A stretch of DNA of 64,000 bases from assembly GCA_022578965.1 (NCBI GenBank), contig MU400553.1:275986-339985 (forward strand), read 5' to 3'. The DNA comes from Xylaria sp. FL1777 (taxonomy: Eukaryota > Ascomycota > Sordariomycetes > Xylariales > Xylariaceae). The position numbers were made by a program, and so were the translations under genes. The notes beneath the pieces were generated by a model, which did no database searches, was not told the DNA's origin, and worked only from the letters and a program-made list of their open reading frames with translations. This document shows positions 31,323-44,318 of the stretch, piece by piece (the first letter of the stretch is position 1; the number at the start of each line of letters is the position of its first letter).

Positions 31323-33889
31323 TTACAAATCACCGCTCAGGAAGCCCCCAGACGAGACGAATTGCATTTGATATTCTCGTAGGCTCGCCCAATTGGCGAA
31401 CTCTTCTTCCTCGTCCTGCGGCCCCATTGTGGCGGTGTCAACACCCACTACGGCAGCTGTCCCAGACCTCTCGAGTTTAACAAGGATTTCAATGAATCTG
31501 TTAAGGTCGTCCTCAGCTTTAGTGGCTACTGGACCCTTGCGCTCAGAGGCACCTTCTACTAATGTGCTGGCAACCTGCCGAATTTTGTTGATTATCGACT
31601 GTCCGTTTGGTTCTAGATTGCGCTGGCTGATGGAGGTTAGAACAGCGAATAGATCTTGTACGATCATTTCTCGTTCCTCGGCTACCATTTCATCTCTCTC
31701 ATCTCTCGCTTCTTGCGTATTCTCAGGGTGGGCGTCTCGAAGATTAAGGTAGCGTTCCACGAAATATGACCGCGTTGCGAGCTGAGATGCGTGGATATTA
31801 GCCTTTTGTATTTCAGCTTGCAACTGACGTCGTCGTAACGGTTCGGCGAGGACTCGTCGGACATCGTTCTCAGGTTGCAATTCGGGGAATGCAGGTGGAC
31901 AATATTTCAGTCCTGCCTCGTCTAGCTCTGTCGCATCGTTCTGATCGGGCTCGACTCTGACGATTTGTAATTGCGGGGGAAGATCCTCTATTGCTTGTTT
32001 CGCTGACACAAGGCCATTACTAATGATATTCTTCTGAGCGCTCCAGTCGAAGAAGTTAATTCCATAGCACATTTCAACCCCAATCAACTCATTCATCGTC
32101 ATGTATATACGGATATTTCTATTAAATCCAGTGATGAGGGAGATGGTTCCCTCCGGTTGCGGTAGGATCTGATCGCTAAATATGTACTCATCATCAACCT
32201 CGACAGGTTGTTCTGGGTACGGTTCCTGCGTAGTTGGTGGAGGTAGAGGTAATTCGTTGATGGAAGCGCCTAATTGGCTCATCGATCTGAGAACAGACTT
32301 AGTATACATTCTAAACTCTTCTTTAAGAGTCTTGGATTCGTGGAACTTACCGAATACCAGCAACCATGACCCAAAATATCCGCTTACCTATCTGGTCTTT
32401 AATATGATCAATTGGCTTGTTTGCTATGGCATTCGCGGCGGCAGCGAGGTCAGGTAGATAACCAGCTAAACTGGATAGGTCTCGTGGTCGGTGGGTACCA
32501 AGCTCTCTACAGAATGACATGGTCTCAGCCAAGAAGCGCCTGCACGGTTTCCATTGTAAGGTATAACCAGCAGCCAGACCTAGAAAATAGCTTGTAGCGG
32601 CATCGTCGACGCTCATTTCGTGTTTCGCCATGAATGTAGGACCTCGCGCCTCTAGAGCAATAGAGCGACAGTGGTCTATCATGGTGATTGCCGTGGGGAA
32701 AAGCCCGGCGCTGTGCTGTGCTTTTAGGTGTACACGGGCACTGCGAGGGAAGGATGCGACTAATATGCCAATCATGCTGGCCAAGAGCGCCAAGAACTCG
32801 CGATCTGTTCGATCAGCCCGATTTACAAAGGCCTGTCGAAACGACGGCTCGTGTGGAAAGGGCATGAGAGGATGAATATACGTGAAGAAGTCATCCACCA
32901 AGAGCTGTAGAATGGGCCACGGTGCAATGGCGTCAGCATCAAAGGCAAGGGGACTATTGGTGGACGCAACAGGTATTAGAGGATCGACGGCGTTGTGCAA
33001 TATTGGCGATCCGTTATCGAGCTGGTGGCGTTTGGCGGCTCTGGCTGCTTCGGCGTGTTTGTTGGGAGGGCCACGCCGTTTCATTTCCCGTCTGAAGGTG
33101 CATTCGACCTGCAGATCCGAGCATGGCTTGCAAGGGGGGCCAGACTCATCACACTACGGAAAGTCGGGTTAACGTGGTGCTGCGAGAGTGAGGTGATACC
33201 CACGGGCGGTAACATACCTTGACCTTGCGCTGACTGCACATGTCACAGGCGCGACGAAGACGTGTGACCTTATGCGAGGCATGGGATGCGGCGACGGGTG
33301 AGGCGAGGGCGGGATTCGCAAGCGTCGAAGAGAACTGAGGCTCGCCCATCTGCATGGCGGCCGACTGGGCATACTGCTGGGCTAGGTCGTTGCTCGTGGG
33401 CGACATGGGCGCGGCCGACGCGGCCTGCAGGGCTTGGAGGCCATGATGGGCGACGGCGGTGGCGGGCACGGGCGATGCGAGGGCTGCATCGCCGTAGAGG
33501 TCGGGATGCGGCGGTGGCGGTGTTGTTGTTGTGGTTGTGGGTTGGTGGCTGTGATCGTGGTCGTGATCGTGATGATGGTCGTGATGATGGTCTTGAGGGC
33601 GCGATGGATGGAGGTCGAGGTGATGGTCGAGATCGTGATTGTGATTGTGATTGTGATTGCGAGGCGGCGGAGTTGGCGGTTGGTTTAAGACGTGTAGCCC
33701 GTGGTGATGCTGAGGCTGCTGTTGTTGCTGCTGCTGTTGTTGTGCTGGTGGTGGTTGTGGTGGTGTTGCTACGGCTGGCGCTGGTGCTGCTGGCGCTGCT
33801 GTCAGTGCTGTCAGTCTGGTGAGGCGTGCAGCGGCGGCGGCAGCAGCAGCAGCAGAGACAGCTGCATTAGCCTCGGAATACGAAGCCAT
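31323..33889 (-). CDS. Zn(II)2Cys6 transcription factor with His-rich N-terminus
   Basis: Three exons, 33889-33218, 33153-32351 and 32286-31323, give 812 aa. The first about 210 residues are disordered: an Ala run, a Gln run, and a His/Asp/Asn tract at about 78-113 made of HN, HD and HHD units. The zinc cluster is unusually internal, RRACDMCSQRKVK at 212-224 continuing CDESGPPCKPCSDLQVEC, with Cys at 215, 218, 225, 232, 235 and 242 in the canonical C-x2-C-x6-C-x6-C-x2-C-x6-C spacing; intron 1 splits it. A basic linker KRRGPPNKHAEAARAAKR follows, then the fungal-specific regulatory domain (about 280-480, including FFTYIHPLMPFPHEPSFR). The cluster and linker recall the COL-26/BglR type of sugar-response regulators, but I hold that assignment weakly. 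It is convergent with the GH45 cellulase gene. Confidence 0.9.
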
Positions 33890-35662
33890 CGCTGTCCAAG
33901 GCGGCGGCCGTCGGAAAGCGTGAACCCACGGCGAGTTGTCGGCGGATGTCCGGCGAATCTTCGTGAGAAAGGCGGGAGAGCTGAGCTGATGTGGACGGTT
34001 AGGCGGTTAGGACGTTGGAGGAGCAGCTTGTACGTGACCCACTCTTGGCCTTGCCTTTGACCAATCTGATCAGAAAACGCGGGGTAGCATACTGTGTGGG
34101 TTGCGCCTCTTGCACTGTAATATCATCCCCCCTATTCTTGTTGACCCACTAACAGCACCAGATAGGCTACATCCTACCTTTTCAAGTATTTTCAAATAGC
34201 TAATGTATGGGGAATGAAGCGATCAATTAAAACGCATTCAAGTGAAGCCAAAATTAAAAACTAACTACGTCACTCTGCTTCACTACCTACTCAATTCAAA
34301 AGAATGGTTAAAGTAAACCAGTTACTATCCGCAGACCATTGGCCCTAGACGTAACTGAATAAGCACTATAAAACTAGAGTCCGATATCATCACTCTCTTT
34401 CCATCTACGTGGGATACGAAATCAATTACAGCCAATGTGGATGTGAACGGCCTCCCTAATAGTTCACATCTTATCCTGGGAAAGTCTGTAGAAAGCCCCC
34501 GAATTGTTTGGTTTCACCTGGATGTTTCTTGCTGTAGCTGCGCTCGCTCTCGTAACATGCCATTTCAGAAGCCGGGAGCCAAGCCAAGTGTGTCGTCTGC
34601 ATATTTACGTCAAAATTGACCGAAACTATAGTAACGTGAAGTTAAAATACCACATCATGAGATTTTGAGTGCTGATAGTTGTCACACTCGTACTAAGTGC
34701 TCGTCAGATGGTTGGAACCTATAGTCGTGAATAGATCATACGATAGATATGGTCCTACTGGATCTCCAACAGCAGCCCGCGCCAAACGAAAGAGAACGTC
34801 TGGTCTGCGCCCGGCCCCAAACTTTGAGGAAGATGACGAAGAATTTAACCCATCTCAATTACCTGCGTCCGCACGCCGGCGCTTGAGAAGAGAAGCGGAA
34901 CAGAGATTGTTACGAACCCCAAGAAAACGTTAGGGGGAGACCGTCTACCAGGACGTAAACATGCCTCTCTCGTAGGAATCTTAAGCGATCTTTCTGGAAG
35001 TTCAAAGGTGAGCTCCTCGCGCTCGCGCGAGATTGCTTCCAGTTCCTTTTTCACTTGTGTGTAGAGCTGGGTTTCGGAGGGTTGTCGGTGAGGTAGAATT
35101 GTCGCCAGGTTTTCCATCACCTCTTTCACAGACAATGTCTTGCGGATAAGATGGCAGTTAACAATGTTGCTTAGAATTCACTCTGTGATACCAAAGATAT
35201 AAAACTGGTAACCTGCTTTAATCTCGTCTAGTTGGCTCTCTTTTCAAGCCTACCTATCTTCTCTATTTTCTCAACCACTTCTCATGTATATTCAGCAAAA
35301 CCATCAAGTTCCATTCGTCTATAAGGACTCCTTAAGTGAGTAATCCTAATATATGCTCTCTAGTACTAATTACAGTCAACTTAGATATTAATACAAGCAA
35401 TCCATGTTCTTCTAGAAGACATTCCATTCCGTTATATCGAGCACACAAGATATATGTACGTATTAAATACCATGCAATAACTCAAACAGAGTCCAACAAC
35501 ACCAGACACCAATCGCGTAGCTAACACCGTTGATGGAACCACGAAGCTATACCCACCCTTCGCCATGCCCAATGCCTACCTAAGCTACGCTAAAAAGAGC
35601 TACAATCAATGTTCATCGGCTTCTCTTAATCGTATCCCCCATAACCCTGAAGTATTTAAACC
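33890..35662. other. 1.8-kb intergenic region, two doubtful ORFs
   Basis: It contains two opposed open frames, 34697-34933 (plus) and 34845-35135 (minus). Both look somewhat coding-like but neither opens with ATG. The plus frame ends in a basic, helix-forming segment (ARRRLRREAEQRLL), and the minus frame begins with a coiled-coil-like segment (VKKELEAISREREEL). They may be remnants of one or two degraded genes. The rest is AT-leaning spacer. Confidence 0.4.
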
Positions 35663-38600
35663 TTATAGACTCCCTAGCACTTCGCTAACAAGCGCAGCCA
35701 ACATCCTGAGACCGAACCACTCCGCAACGCCCCCGTACACACCCAATTTTCTGACCACATCCTCTCTCTTGATACTCTCACCCCAAGGACCAGAACATGT
35801 GCAATGTTCCATAAACTCGTTCAACCTGACACTTCCACAGCGCTGGCATTTGATATCTTGGGTAGTCCACTCGACAATCCACGAATCCACATCCGCGAGA
35901 AGTCGTTCCTCGATTTGCAACTTGCTGAACTCGACGCCGCAAAAGGTGCAGTTCCACGATTTTGCAGCAGCTGCCTTCCGGATTTCCCCAGACGATACAC
36001 CCTCCAAGCCACCGCCATTGGCGGCGAGGGAGGTAGAGAGAGCCGAAAGGTCAGGCAATAGGCTCTCATCGCGACACAAGTCCCAGTCCCGCGCGAGCGT
36101 GCATTCAGCGCAGCTCCACTGCGGGATCTTGAGCGAAGCGCTTGGATTCGCGAACGTGCCGTCGCGGCTGAATTCACGGACATCGAAGAGTGTTAACAAT
36201 TCTCGACGTAGCAAACGCGCCTCGTTCGTTATGTTTTTGTCAAGTGATAGTACTTGCATGAGGGATTTCACGAGCTCGAGAACCGCGTTCTCAGTCCCGT
36301 TCCTCTGCGCTTGTGACTGCAATCGCTTGAGAGATGGATGTGGGTTATGACTTCCACTGTTGCCCGGAAGCAATGGAAACGACCAGTCGGATGCAAGTTC
36401 AGGGTGTAAGAGTTCACGAGCTCGCGTTGAGATGAGGGATTGGATCTCTTTCTTAAGTGGACGCTCAAATGTCTTGGTGAGTATAATCTGAGGCTTGTCC
36501 TTGTCATCAACGTCAGTGCTCTGTGTGAGACTACGGAATGGTAGCTGTGTAAGTCGTGGTGTGGAGTCAGGGTCTCCGTTGTGTGGGTGTTTGATGCTAT
36601 GCATAAGTTGGATGAACTCGACGACCCAGTGTTGGAAGGTGTCCTGAAGCCTGAGAGGCAGAAATGTCTTGATTTGCCAGCACATAATAGTTTCGAGGTT
36701 TTGCTCCTGAGCCTCGACAACTTCTTGGCAGGCTTTACCTCCATAATTGAACTCGTCGTACCATACTAGGTAGTCCCAGTACTCTTTGATTTCCAGATCG
36801 ATAAAATGGAAGAGTGGTTTGCTCTTGATGCTTTTGAGGATGTATTGACTATAGGCGTAAGCATTGCCTACTTCTGACTTAGTCGTTTGCAAGAGTAACC
36901 GGTTCGAGTTCGCAAATACGACCTGTGACCCAACCCGGCGAAAATCTGCCATTAGTTGCAGCAGAGCCTTGCGGCTCATCATTTGTACATAGTAATGTAG
37001 AGCACGGTCGTACATAAATGAATCCGGTGATTCAACCCATCGTACGAGATGCTGTACAAGAATATCGGCCATCGGACTACCCTTACAGGCTTCAGCCCAC
37101 CACGATTTTACCATCTCACGGAGGACAAGAACACCGGCATTAGCAAACGCTGATTCTGAATGGAGCATCTCGGAGCCATCTGACGGGGCCGCATCAGAGG
37201 CGGGATTGAAAGCGATAGAGTCTCCACCCTCGAGTTCGTTTATGAGGGAGGAAGTGAGAATTGTGTTAATAGCCAGGTTACGGACCTCGAGATCAACACA
37301 GACAGATGCATAAGTACCAGGGTTATTAGCCGACGGCATTACAACGGTATCGAGAGGGCCGGTAACATCGTCCTGTTCGTAACCAGCATGATCTGGTCTT
37401 GGTCCCGGTGACCACCATAGGACGACATTGTTTTTCTGCAGCCGTCTAGCATAAGCAACATCGATGAGGAACCTGGGATCATCTCGTTCTAAATTGCAGA
37501 GGGGTATATCACCATATCTTGCAAGAGCTGTGAGGTGAAGTATCCAAGAACCTAGGCTTAGATAATGTGAAACCAGTCGCTTGGCAACAACCGATTGCCA
37601 ACCAAGAGGAGGGAGAGAGCTGTCTGCCTGGTCGTATCTCAAAGGGAGAATGGGGAATTCTGCAAGGATAGGAACATCGTGGACAAGTAAGTTGCGTTGA
37701 GAAGATTGAATAACAAGCATCGTTGGTCGAATCTCGTCCTTCTTCATTTTCTTGACAAGATCACCGATTTCTAAGTGAGCTTTCCTCCGTGTTGTTACTT
37801 GTGTGACTTTGAAGTTCAGCTTCTCTTGGTACTCAAAGCACTCCTGCCAATTGCTGTCTTGGTCTTCCTGCAATCTTCGCAAGCGCATTTCACTGTAAAT
37901 TTTCGTAACGTTAGGTAGCTCTGAGTTGGCATCCTTGCTCCTCTGCAGGATAATAATGTGTGCTTGGTCGCTCGTTGCGGAGAAGAGACCAAAGATTTGC
38001 CGCTCCCCAGCTGTGATGTGGGATATGTATACATAAGCAAGGGGGTTTGAGTCCAGATATGCTTTTGACTTTGACGGCCGCATCAACCCAGAAAGGTCGA
38101 ATCCTTCCTCCAGTCCTTTGCCCAAAACACCAGGTTGGCTCTCATCGATCGTGCAAATATTGCCCAGTTGAAGAACGGCTCGCATATTCAGCGGAACTTG
38201 CTTTTCATACACTCCTTCGACACTATGATGATTAAATAACAACGAAAATTTGTCAGCCTCGGCAAAATATATATCTTCCGGAACGGTGATCTTGAAGAGA
38301 TGGGCCGATGGGTGACCGTTGGGAAGCGTGTGAGTAACTTGCTCAACATCACAGCCTTCAACCTCTATATCGGGCAGGTCTTTCCCTTTTAAGTTGAGAA
38401 ATACTTGACGTGGAACCTTGATTTTGAGCGCATGAATTCTTGCATCGATCAAGACGAATGCTGTCACTATCCCGGGATTGTCTGTTGTTCGAAGCTGTAA
38501 AAGTTGCCAAGTATTTCTAAAGGTAACCTCGGCTTGGTTGCGGAATGTCTGCTGAATATTACTGCCAGCATTACCTTTTCGGTCTCCGAAGAGATGTCGG

Positions 38601-41600
38601 CGACGTATACGAGCCTGTTTCTGAATTTTCCACTTCTTCTTCTGATACTCTAAGAAGGCTGGGTAGTCTTCGGATGGATTTGGCATAACCTTTGGCAGAG
38701 CTGCAAAGGGGTCCTGGATCTCCTTCTCGGGCTCTGGGGATTTACGCTTGGAAGCCATAGGCGTTGTTTGAGAAGCATTTATGGCAGCAGTCGTGCTTTT
38801 TGGCTTGAGTAGTCTTGCCCCATAATCTTCAAGGTCGTCTAACCTAGGACCATTGAGATTTGTGATATCGCCCAAAGGCTCTTTTGTGAACAGGTCGGTG
38901 AGCTTCTTCTGCTTCATCTTGTCGTCCTTGATGTTGATCCTCCTCTGAAGCCAATCTGGGTGTGCCACACGGGGCACGGGGTTGCGCACTTTCTGTAGGG
39001 CCGCAGGAATTGTGATCAACTTTTGAATGACGGATCCAAGACGCTCTAGGTAGTAATCCCAGTCAAGCAACGCTCGTGGATCCGTGTCAGAGGGCTCTTC
39101 CTTCAGCCACTTTGTCAGAAATCTCCGCTTGATTTCAGGCTCAGCAGAAAAAATAGCCACTGGTACTGCTCTTTCGGTGACTGGAGCACTGCGAGGCCTA
39201 GCGCAGATAATGTATTTACAGTTCAGTCCCTTGTCTTTGACCATCTGCTCTCCTAGGAATTCGGCCAGGCGCTTGGCGGTAGTAATTGATGTCGATTTCT
39301 GACTACCATATTCCTCAAGCGTCTTACTCATGCTTCGGTTTTCACAGATAAGATCAATGAACTCCTCATCGGCTAGCGTTGATCCCTTGCTGTACAGGAC
39401 ATCCAGCCATTTGTTCGCAACCTTTGCCACGGCAGCATAGCACTCGGTTAATGTGCTGCCTTCTAAGAAGAACTTGAAGATCTGTTGCTGGAAGATTTTA
39501 ATGAGCTTTAGCTCACCTCTTCGCTTGACTTCGAAACCTTTGAGCTCTGCCAAACTTCCATCATCATTGAAAACTGCATACCGCTTCTTCAAATTTTTGT
39601 CTTCCTCTTTAGACGTGGGAAGAACCATGGCTTTATATGGGCCATCAACTTCGAAGAAGATGGAATTGTCACTGGTGGTTTCGTATTTGAACGTCTTCTT
39701 GTCTGTTAACGTCTGGTACTGGTGATTCGTGAACTTGTCATGCACTAGATGGTTTAACATAACGCAAGGGTAAGAGATTGCTAGCTTCTTGCCATTCTTA
39801 AGCTTGAATGCAAAGTTTTCTGGAAACGTGGCTGGTAGCATGCACCAGATACCGTCAGTGTCTAGTTCAAGAGGGCGTCCAAGTCTTTCAACTAGTGATC
39901 TTGCCAATTGGATGATTGTTGCGCCTGTCAAGCAAGTGACACCAGCCATCTCCATGGAATACCACCTCGAACCCTTCCGCATGACGTAGCCGTAGAACGA
40001 GTTTAGAATGACTTTGTGAGCAAGTTGCAAGGAGTCATACAGAACGATCATCTTCTTTGCGCTTTCAACCTCCTGACTGGGAGCGCCGGAAGATTTCAGT
40101 GCTTCTGTTTTTCCTTTCCATACTTTTGCTTTACCCTTATAATCGTACCTGCGATCTCGGAAATCGCGTACTGTGTCGATGTAGAAAGGGTTCTCTCGCT
40201 GACATATGATAGCCTCTCGAACTATTGTCGTTTGATCGCGGATCTTATGGTATACTTTCTGGCTGTAAGAGGTTAATCGCTTCCTGATGAGCCCAGCTTG
40301 TTCATCTTCCGTTAAATCTTGAAAAGTCCTCATTGGCCCGTTTGGCCATTTACTAGGAAATTTCTCATTCTCCAAAGCATGTCTGATCATGTTGTACTCG
40401 TCTCGTTTAGCGGGAAGGTATTCTCCTCTCCAGGCCCAAGGAAGCCTCCGGTCACATGTCTTTCCGGGTCTGTTGAAGTCGCAGGCCGCGCAATCTGATT
40501 CCTGGATCATAGAATCTGGCTGTAATCGATTTGTCGTCATAATATTGGGGTACATAGATGCTACATCCAAATGGTATATCAACGGCCGTTCGTTTCGGTT
40601 TGGAGTTTCCTTCAACTGGTTTAGGCGCGATGCGATCTGATCTCTGACTTCGTCATAGTTGGTGACATCGTCAAGAGACTTTTTCTCCTCGACTTCTACG
40701 GAGAATTTCAGCGCTGCGTCAAGGTCGCGCAGAAGCTCGTCAACAGCACCAGTATCCACTGCAAAATTGACGGGAATATCTGCACGAAAAACGCCTGCTT
40801 CAATACTTTCGACATGACCGCCAACGTAAGTCTCCGCGTCAAGCAAATGCCCATCCCAGAATGATTCTTTTGGGGACACATGCTTATTGGGCAAGATAAT
40901 CTCGCCTTGGTATGCTTGGACCATCAAAAGCATCTCACATAATGTGCCCGTTCCTTTTCGTAACACATCGTCACCTCCAAGGGGTAAGATTGTACACAAC
41001 GAGAAGATAAAAGGATGTATGTACTTCATGTACAGGTAATACGTGGCAACAGCATCGGAAACTGAATACTCTGCGAGAGTCTGGGGTCTCTCACTTGCGT
41101 ATGGTGTCATCAATTCCGGATCGAGCTCGTCTGGATCGTACCCAAGCTTGGCGACAGTGACGGCTTTCAGACCTCGGCTTCCCTGTGGGAGATAGGAATC
41201 TCGGTTGACCCAGGCAAAACAATCCATGTGAACACCATATGTGCATTTGTAAATATCTTCGCTGTCCTTTCTCCACCCAATCTCACGGTACATATCAATG
41301 CCATTGACGCTCGCTCGGGCTTCGACGAACGGCCAATCGAAAAAGTCTCCGTTGTAGGTGGCGATGACGGTTGGTCTAGCTTCTTTGACATGCAAAAAGA
41401 ATCTCTCGATAAGAGCTTTTTCGTTGGGCTCATTGAAAATCATGAATGGCCCGGGATATTCAGGTTTTGGAGTATACTCAAAATCGGCAATATCCTCAGA
41501 CACAATCTCACGGTTGGTGATGAGAAAACCTTGACCATCTATCATGTATGATATCATCATAATCTGGTCTATCGCGGCGTCGGGGAACTTGAGCGGCAGC

Positions 41601-42593
41601 TTAGTAGTCTCGATATCAAACGCCATGATAACTGGGTCTGCTTGAACTAAACGTTCCTCGTTGAGGGAGATGGTGGTAATTCCATGTTTCGCCTCTATGA
41701 AGTACCACTTGCCTACTCGAATATCTAGATAGCGTCAGCTTGGAAGAGAGGACGAACAGTCAGGGGTGCTTACTCATATCAATCATTACTCTTACATGGT
41801 ATGGGACATCAAATTCTCTAATATCGACAATGTAATCACTGGCGTCTGAAAAGGAAGCATTATGTCGTCTATCGTCATCTCGTGAATCATCAAAAAGGTC
41901 AAATCCGGCTTGCTCACTGTGCGAATGTTAGTCGTCATCCATTCCCACTTACAACATCCCCACGAAAACTTACGCAGCGACCTCCGCATATACATCCACC
42001 GTACCCATAGCCTTGCGGTTCTTCTCCGCAATGGGCATTATATCTCTTCTAGCAGACATCAAATCTGCAACGTTGCTAAAGCGCAACTGGAGGAACGTAC
42101 GTCGATAACCTAACAAGTGATTTGGTATAGAAAGGTCCTCTTTCTCAACTCGTTTCACGGTACGCACAACACCACCACCAGGTACCCGCTTTAGCCACTC
42201 CTCGACCTCGCTCTCACGGCCTTTGCGTACAGCTATTAGAAAGTATGGCTCGTACTCGACAGTCGCCTTGAAAGTTTGCCCGTCTTCCTCGATAAAGTAG
42301 CAATCAATGGCTGCTCGGCCGCCGGGCACACGGTCATCGTCCAATGCCACACTTGTTGGTTGCACATTTACCAGCCAGCCTTCGCGCGGCCGGCCGGCTT
42401 CATACCGGGCAAAGCCCATGGATTCGTCGATCTGAGTTGCCAAGAGTGCCCGTTCGGCTTTTTCATCTGCTGATGTGCCCTCTGTTCGTGTGGTGGCAGC
42501 GAAGGTCCTTGTACGCGAGCCGCCATGGTAGGCGTGCTTTCCTCCGCGACGAACATAGCCCTTCTGGGGCCGACGGAGCGATGTGTTGGGCAT
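35663..42593 (-). CDS. POL2: DNA polymerase epsilon catalytic subunit (Pol2)
   Basis: Three exons, 42593-41974, 41916-41774 and 41724-35663, give 2274 aa (yeast Pol2 is 2222). Exon 3 alone holds nearly the whole enzyme. The proofreading exonuclease has AFDIETTKLP (Exo I, Asp291/Glu293), ATYNGDFFDWPF (Exo II) and YSVSDAVATYYLYMKY (Exo III). Polymerase motifs are YHLDVASMYPNIMT (A, near 640), KVILNSFYGYVMRKG (B) and ELDTDGIWCMLP (C, with the family-specific DTDG). The C-terminal half is the inactive second polymerase module, ending in two zinc-binding cysteine groups (CAEC...WDLC and CTFC...CQRC...CTCSG). Pol epsilon is the leading-strand replicase and also scaffolds CMG helicase assembly. It is head to head with COX20, 560 bp apart. 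Confidence 0.98.
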
Positions 42594-43152
42594 CCTGCTT
42601 CTAGGGTCGTAGGGAGGGAATTGGTCTCTGGGGAGGGGTGAAGAGGTCGAATCCCTCTAGAAAGGGCAGGTTAACGATTCGAGGATTGAATCTGTCGGGT
42701 TGTAAACGGCATTGGCGATTTAGACTGGTATAATGAGTACTTTTAAACACGTTTCAAGGTCTTTTCGGGTGTGATTATCATGCTGAAGAAAAAGAACAAC
42801 ATGGATTGTGTCGTGCTCGGTGGTATGTGTGTATATCCTAGAGTTGACCGAGGGTTGTTTAACACGGTAATAAAATCCACTTACAATACGCGCGACGCGA
42901 AGCTGCAACACAGCACAGCACAGCACAGCGCGCATCCCTGCCTACCCGCCCTTATACGCGCTAACGAGCCAGGGGTTTAAAGAGCCCCGATTAATCTCTA
43001 ATACCAGACCCCACTTACAATACATCACTGTAGATACATATATGCATAACGAGGATGCGTAGGCGCCTAAGCGTCATATCTAGGTAAGTAGCTCGATATC
43101 CCGATTTTTGTCTCAGCCCATTTAATATCCTCCAGCGTTCACGCGACCAGCT
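42594..43152. promoter_or_regulatory. Bidirectional promoter region, POL2 / COX20
   Basis: A 559-bp spacer between divergent start codons. It contains a CACAG repeat (about 42906-42928) and an ACGCGCGACGCGAAG-like GC element near 42890. An MCB-type ACGCG site (bound by MBF in yeast for S-phase genes) would fit POL2, but its role here is an inference. Confidence 0.4.
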
Positions 43153-43759
43153 ATGGCGCAGGACGACGACACTCCTCCGAAGCTGCGCGGGCCTCCACCC
43201 GGCGCTACCGAGCCGCCAGACCAATTCCACGGCTCCACGACGCCTGAAAGAAGCAGCCTCGCCGGTGCATCGCCTGGGGGAACAGAAGGACAGCCAACCA
43301 GAGAACCGAGGCCAACGTTCAAAGAAGGAGTTCGGTCAATTAAATCCGACGACTTCTTCAAAATACATCACATACCATGCGCAAGGGAAGGTCTGATGAC
43401 AGGTATAGGGGGCGGGGCGGTTGTGGGAGTGGGACGGTATCTTACGGGAGGTATGTTCTTCTACAAGGGGCTCTGAATAGCGCTATCGCGGAGGCATTCT
43501 GTTGGGCTGATATCACGCAGCGAGAGCATCGAAAGCAGCAAACTGGGCATTTGGGGCCTTCGTCCTCGGCAGCGTGATACAATGGGAGTACTGCCAGGCA
43601 CAAAGGCGCAAGGAGCGCGCTGCCATGGCGCGAGTTGTCGAAGTCATTGATCGCAAGCAGGCCGAGAAGGCGGCACGAGCAGCAGAAGCCGCGCGGTTAA
43701 GACGAGAAGCACAGGAGAAGGCCCAACAGACACAGAAAAGCTGGTATAAATTTTGGTGA
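43153..43759 (+). CDS. COX20: Cytochrome c oxidase assembly protein COX20
   Basis: Two exons, 43153-43450 and 43521-43759, give 178 aa. The first about 60 residues are Pro/Gly/Thr-rich. The conserved core begins SDDFFKIHHIPCAREGLMTG. Transmembrane segment 1 is GIGGGAVVGVGRYLTG (ending exon 1) and segment 2 is ANWAFGAFVLGSVIQWEY, starting exon 2. A charged helical tail follows (RKQAEKAARAAEAARLRREA) and the protein ends QKSWYKFW. Cox20 is an inner mitochondrial membrane chaperone that holds newly made Cox2 during maturation. Two membrane spans and the small size match the family. The intron is 70 nt with a GTATGT donor and CAG acceptor. Confidence 0.93.
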
Positions 43760-44318
43760 TCATTTGAAGGAAGACACCCACCTTTGAGAAGCTGTTGGAG
43801 GCGGTTCAACAATGTGGGTACATAAATTTTGCCCTACCATGAGCTATCATGAGCCCACGCCAAAATGTATAAATGTAAACCTACCAAACTCTTGCGAGCC
43901 ATTTTGGCCATGCCTCTCTCCCAACGGTAGCTAGAGCTAGACATATCCCACAGACCTAGCAATAATATATGTAAAATAAGCTTAGTGCCTCTCAGAGACG
44001 ACGCCTATGAGTTAACGAAAAGCTGCTCCAACCCCGAAAGCCTATTTCCCATACGCCGAATAAGCAATCCTTAATGCCGTAAAACTTAACGCCTGATTAA
44101 ATGTAACTCAAGACAATAAAAGACTCGACTGAGAAAAAAGGAGCTCGAGTTGGTACATCAGAGCAGCAGCATGCTTTACAGGCGAGCGCCTTTCCCCCTT
44201 AATATTACTTCTAGGGATTTGGCAGCCCCCTGTCTTCAAAGGAATTGTGCGAAAAGCACAGGCGGTTGATGTTCTTGATCGTAGAGTGTAAAGTAGTGAC
44301 AGTTCAGTGACTGGTGAT
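43760..44318. other. Intergenic between convergent genes
   Basis: About 560 bp of 3' flanking sequence between COX20 and the disordered protein gene. No gene or repeat was recognised. Confidence 0.6.

Noticed and set aside
33286..33822. Plus-strand ORF rich in Asp/Arg/Gly repeats
   Set aside because: Antisense of the His/Asp-rich region of the Zn2Cys6 factor, whose zinc cluster proves the minus-strand frame.
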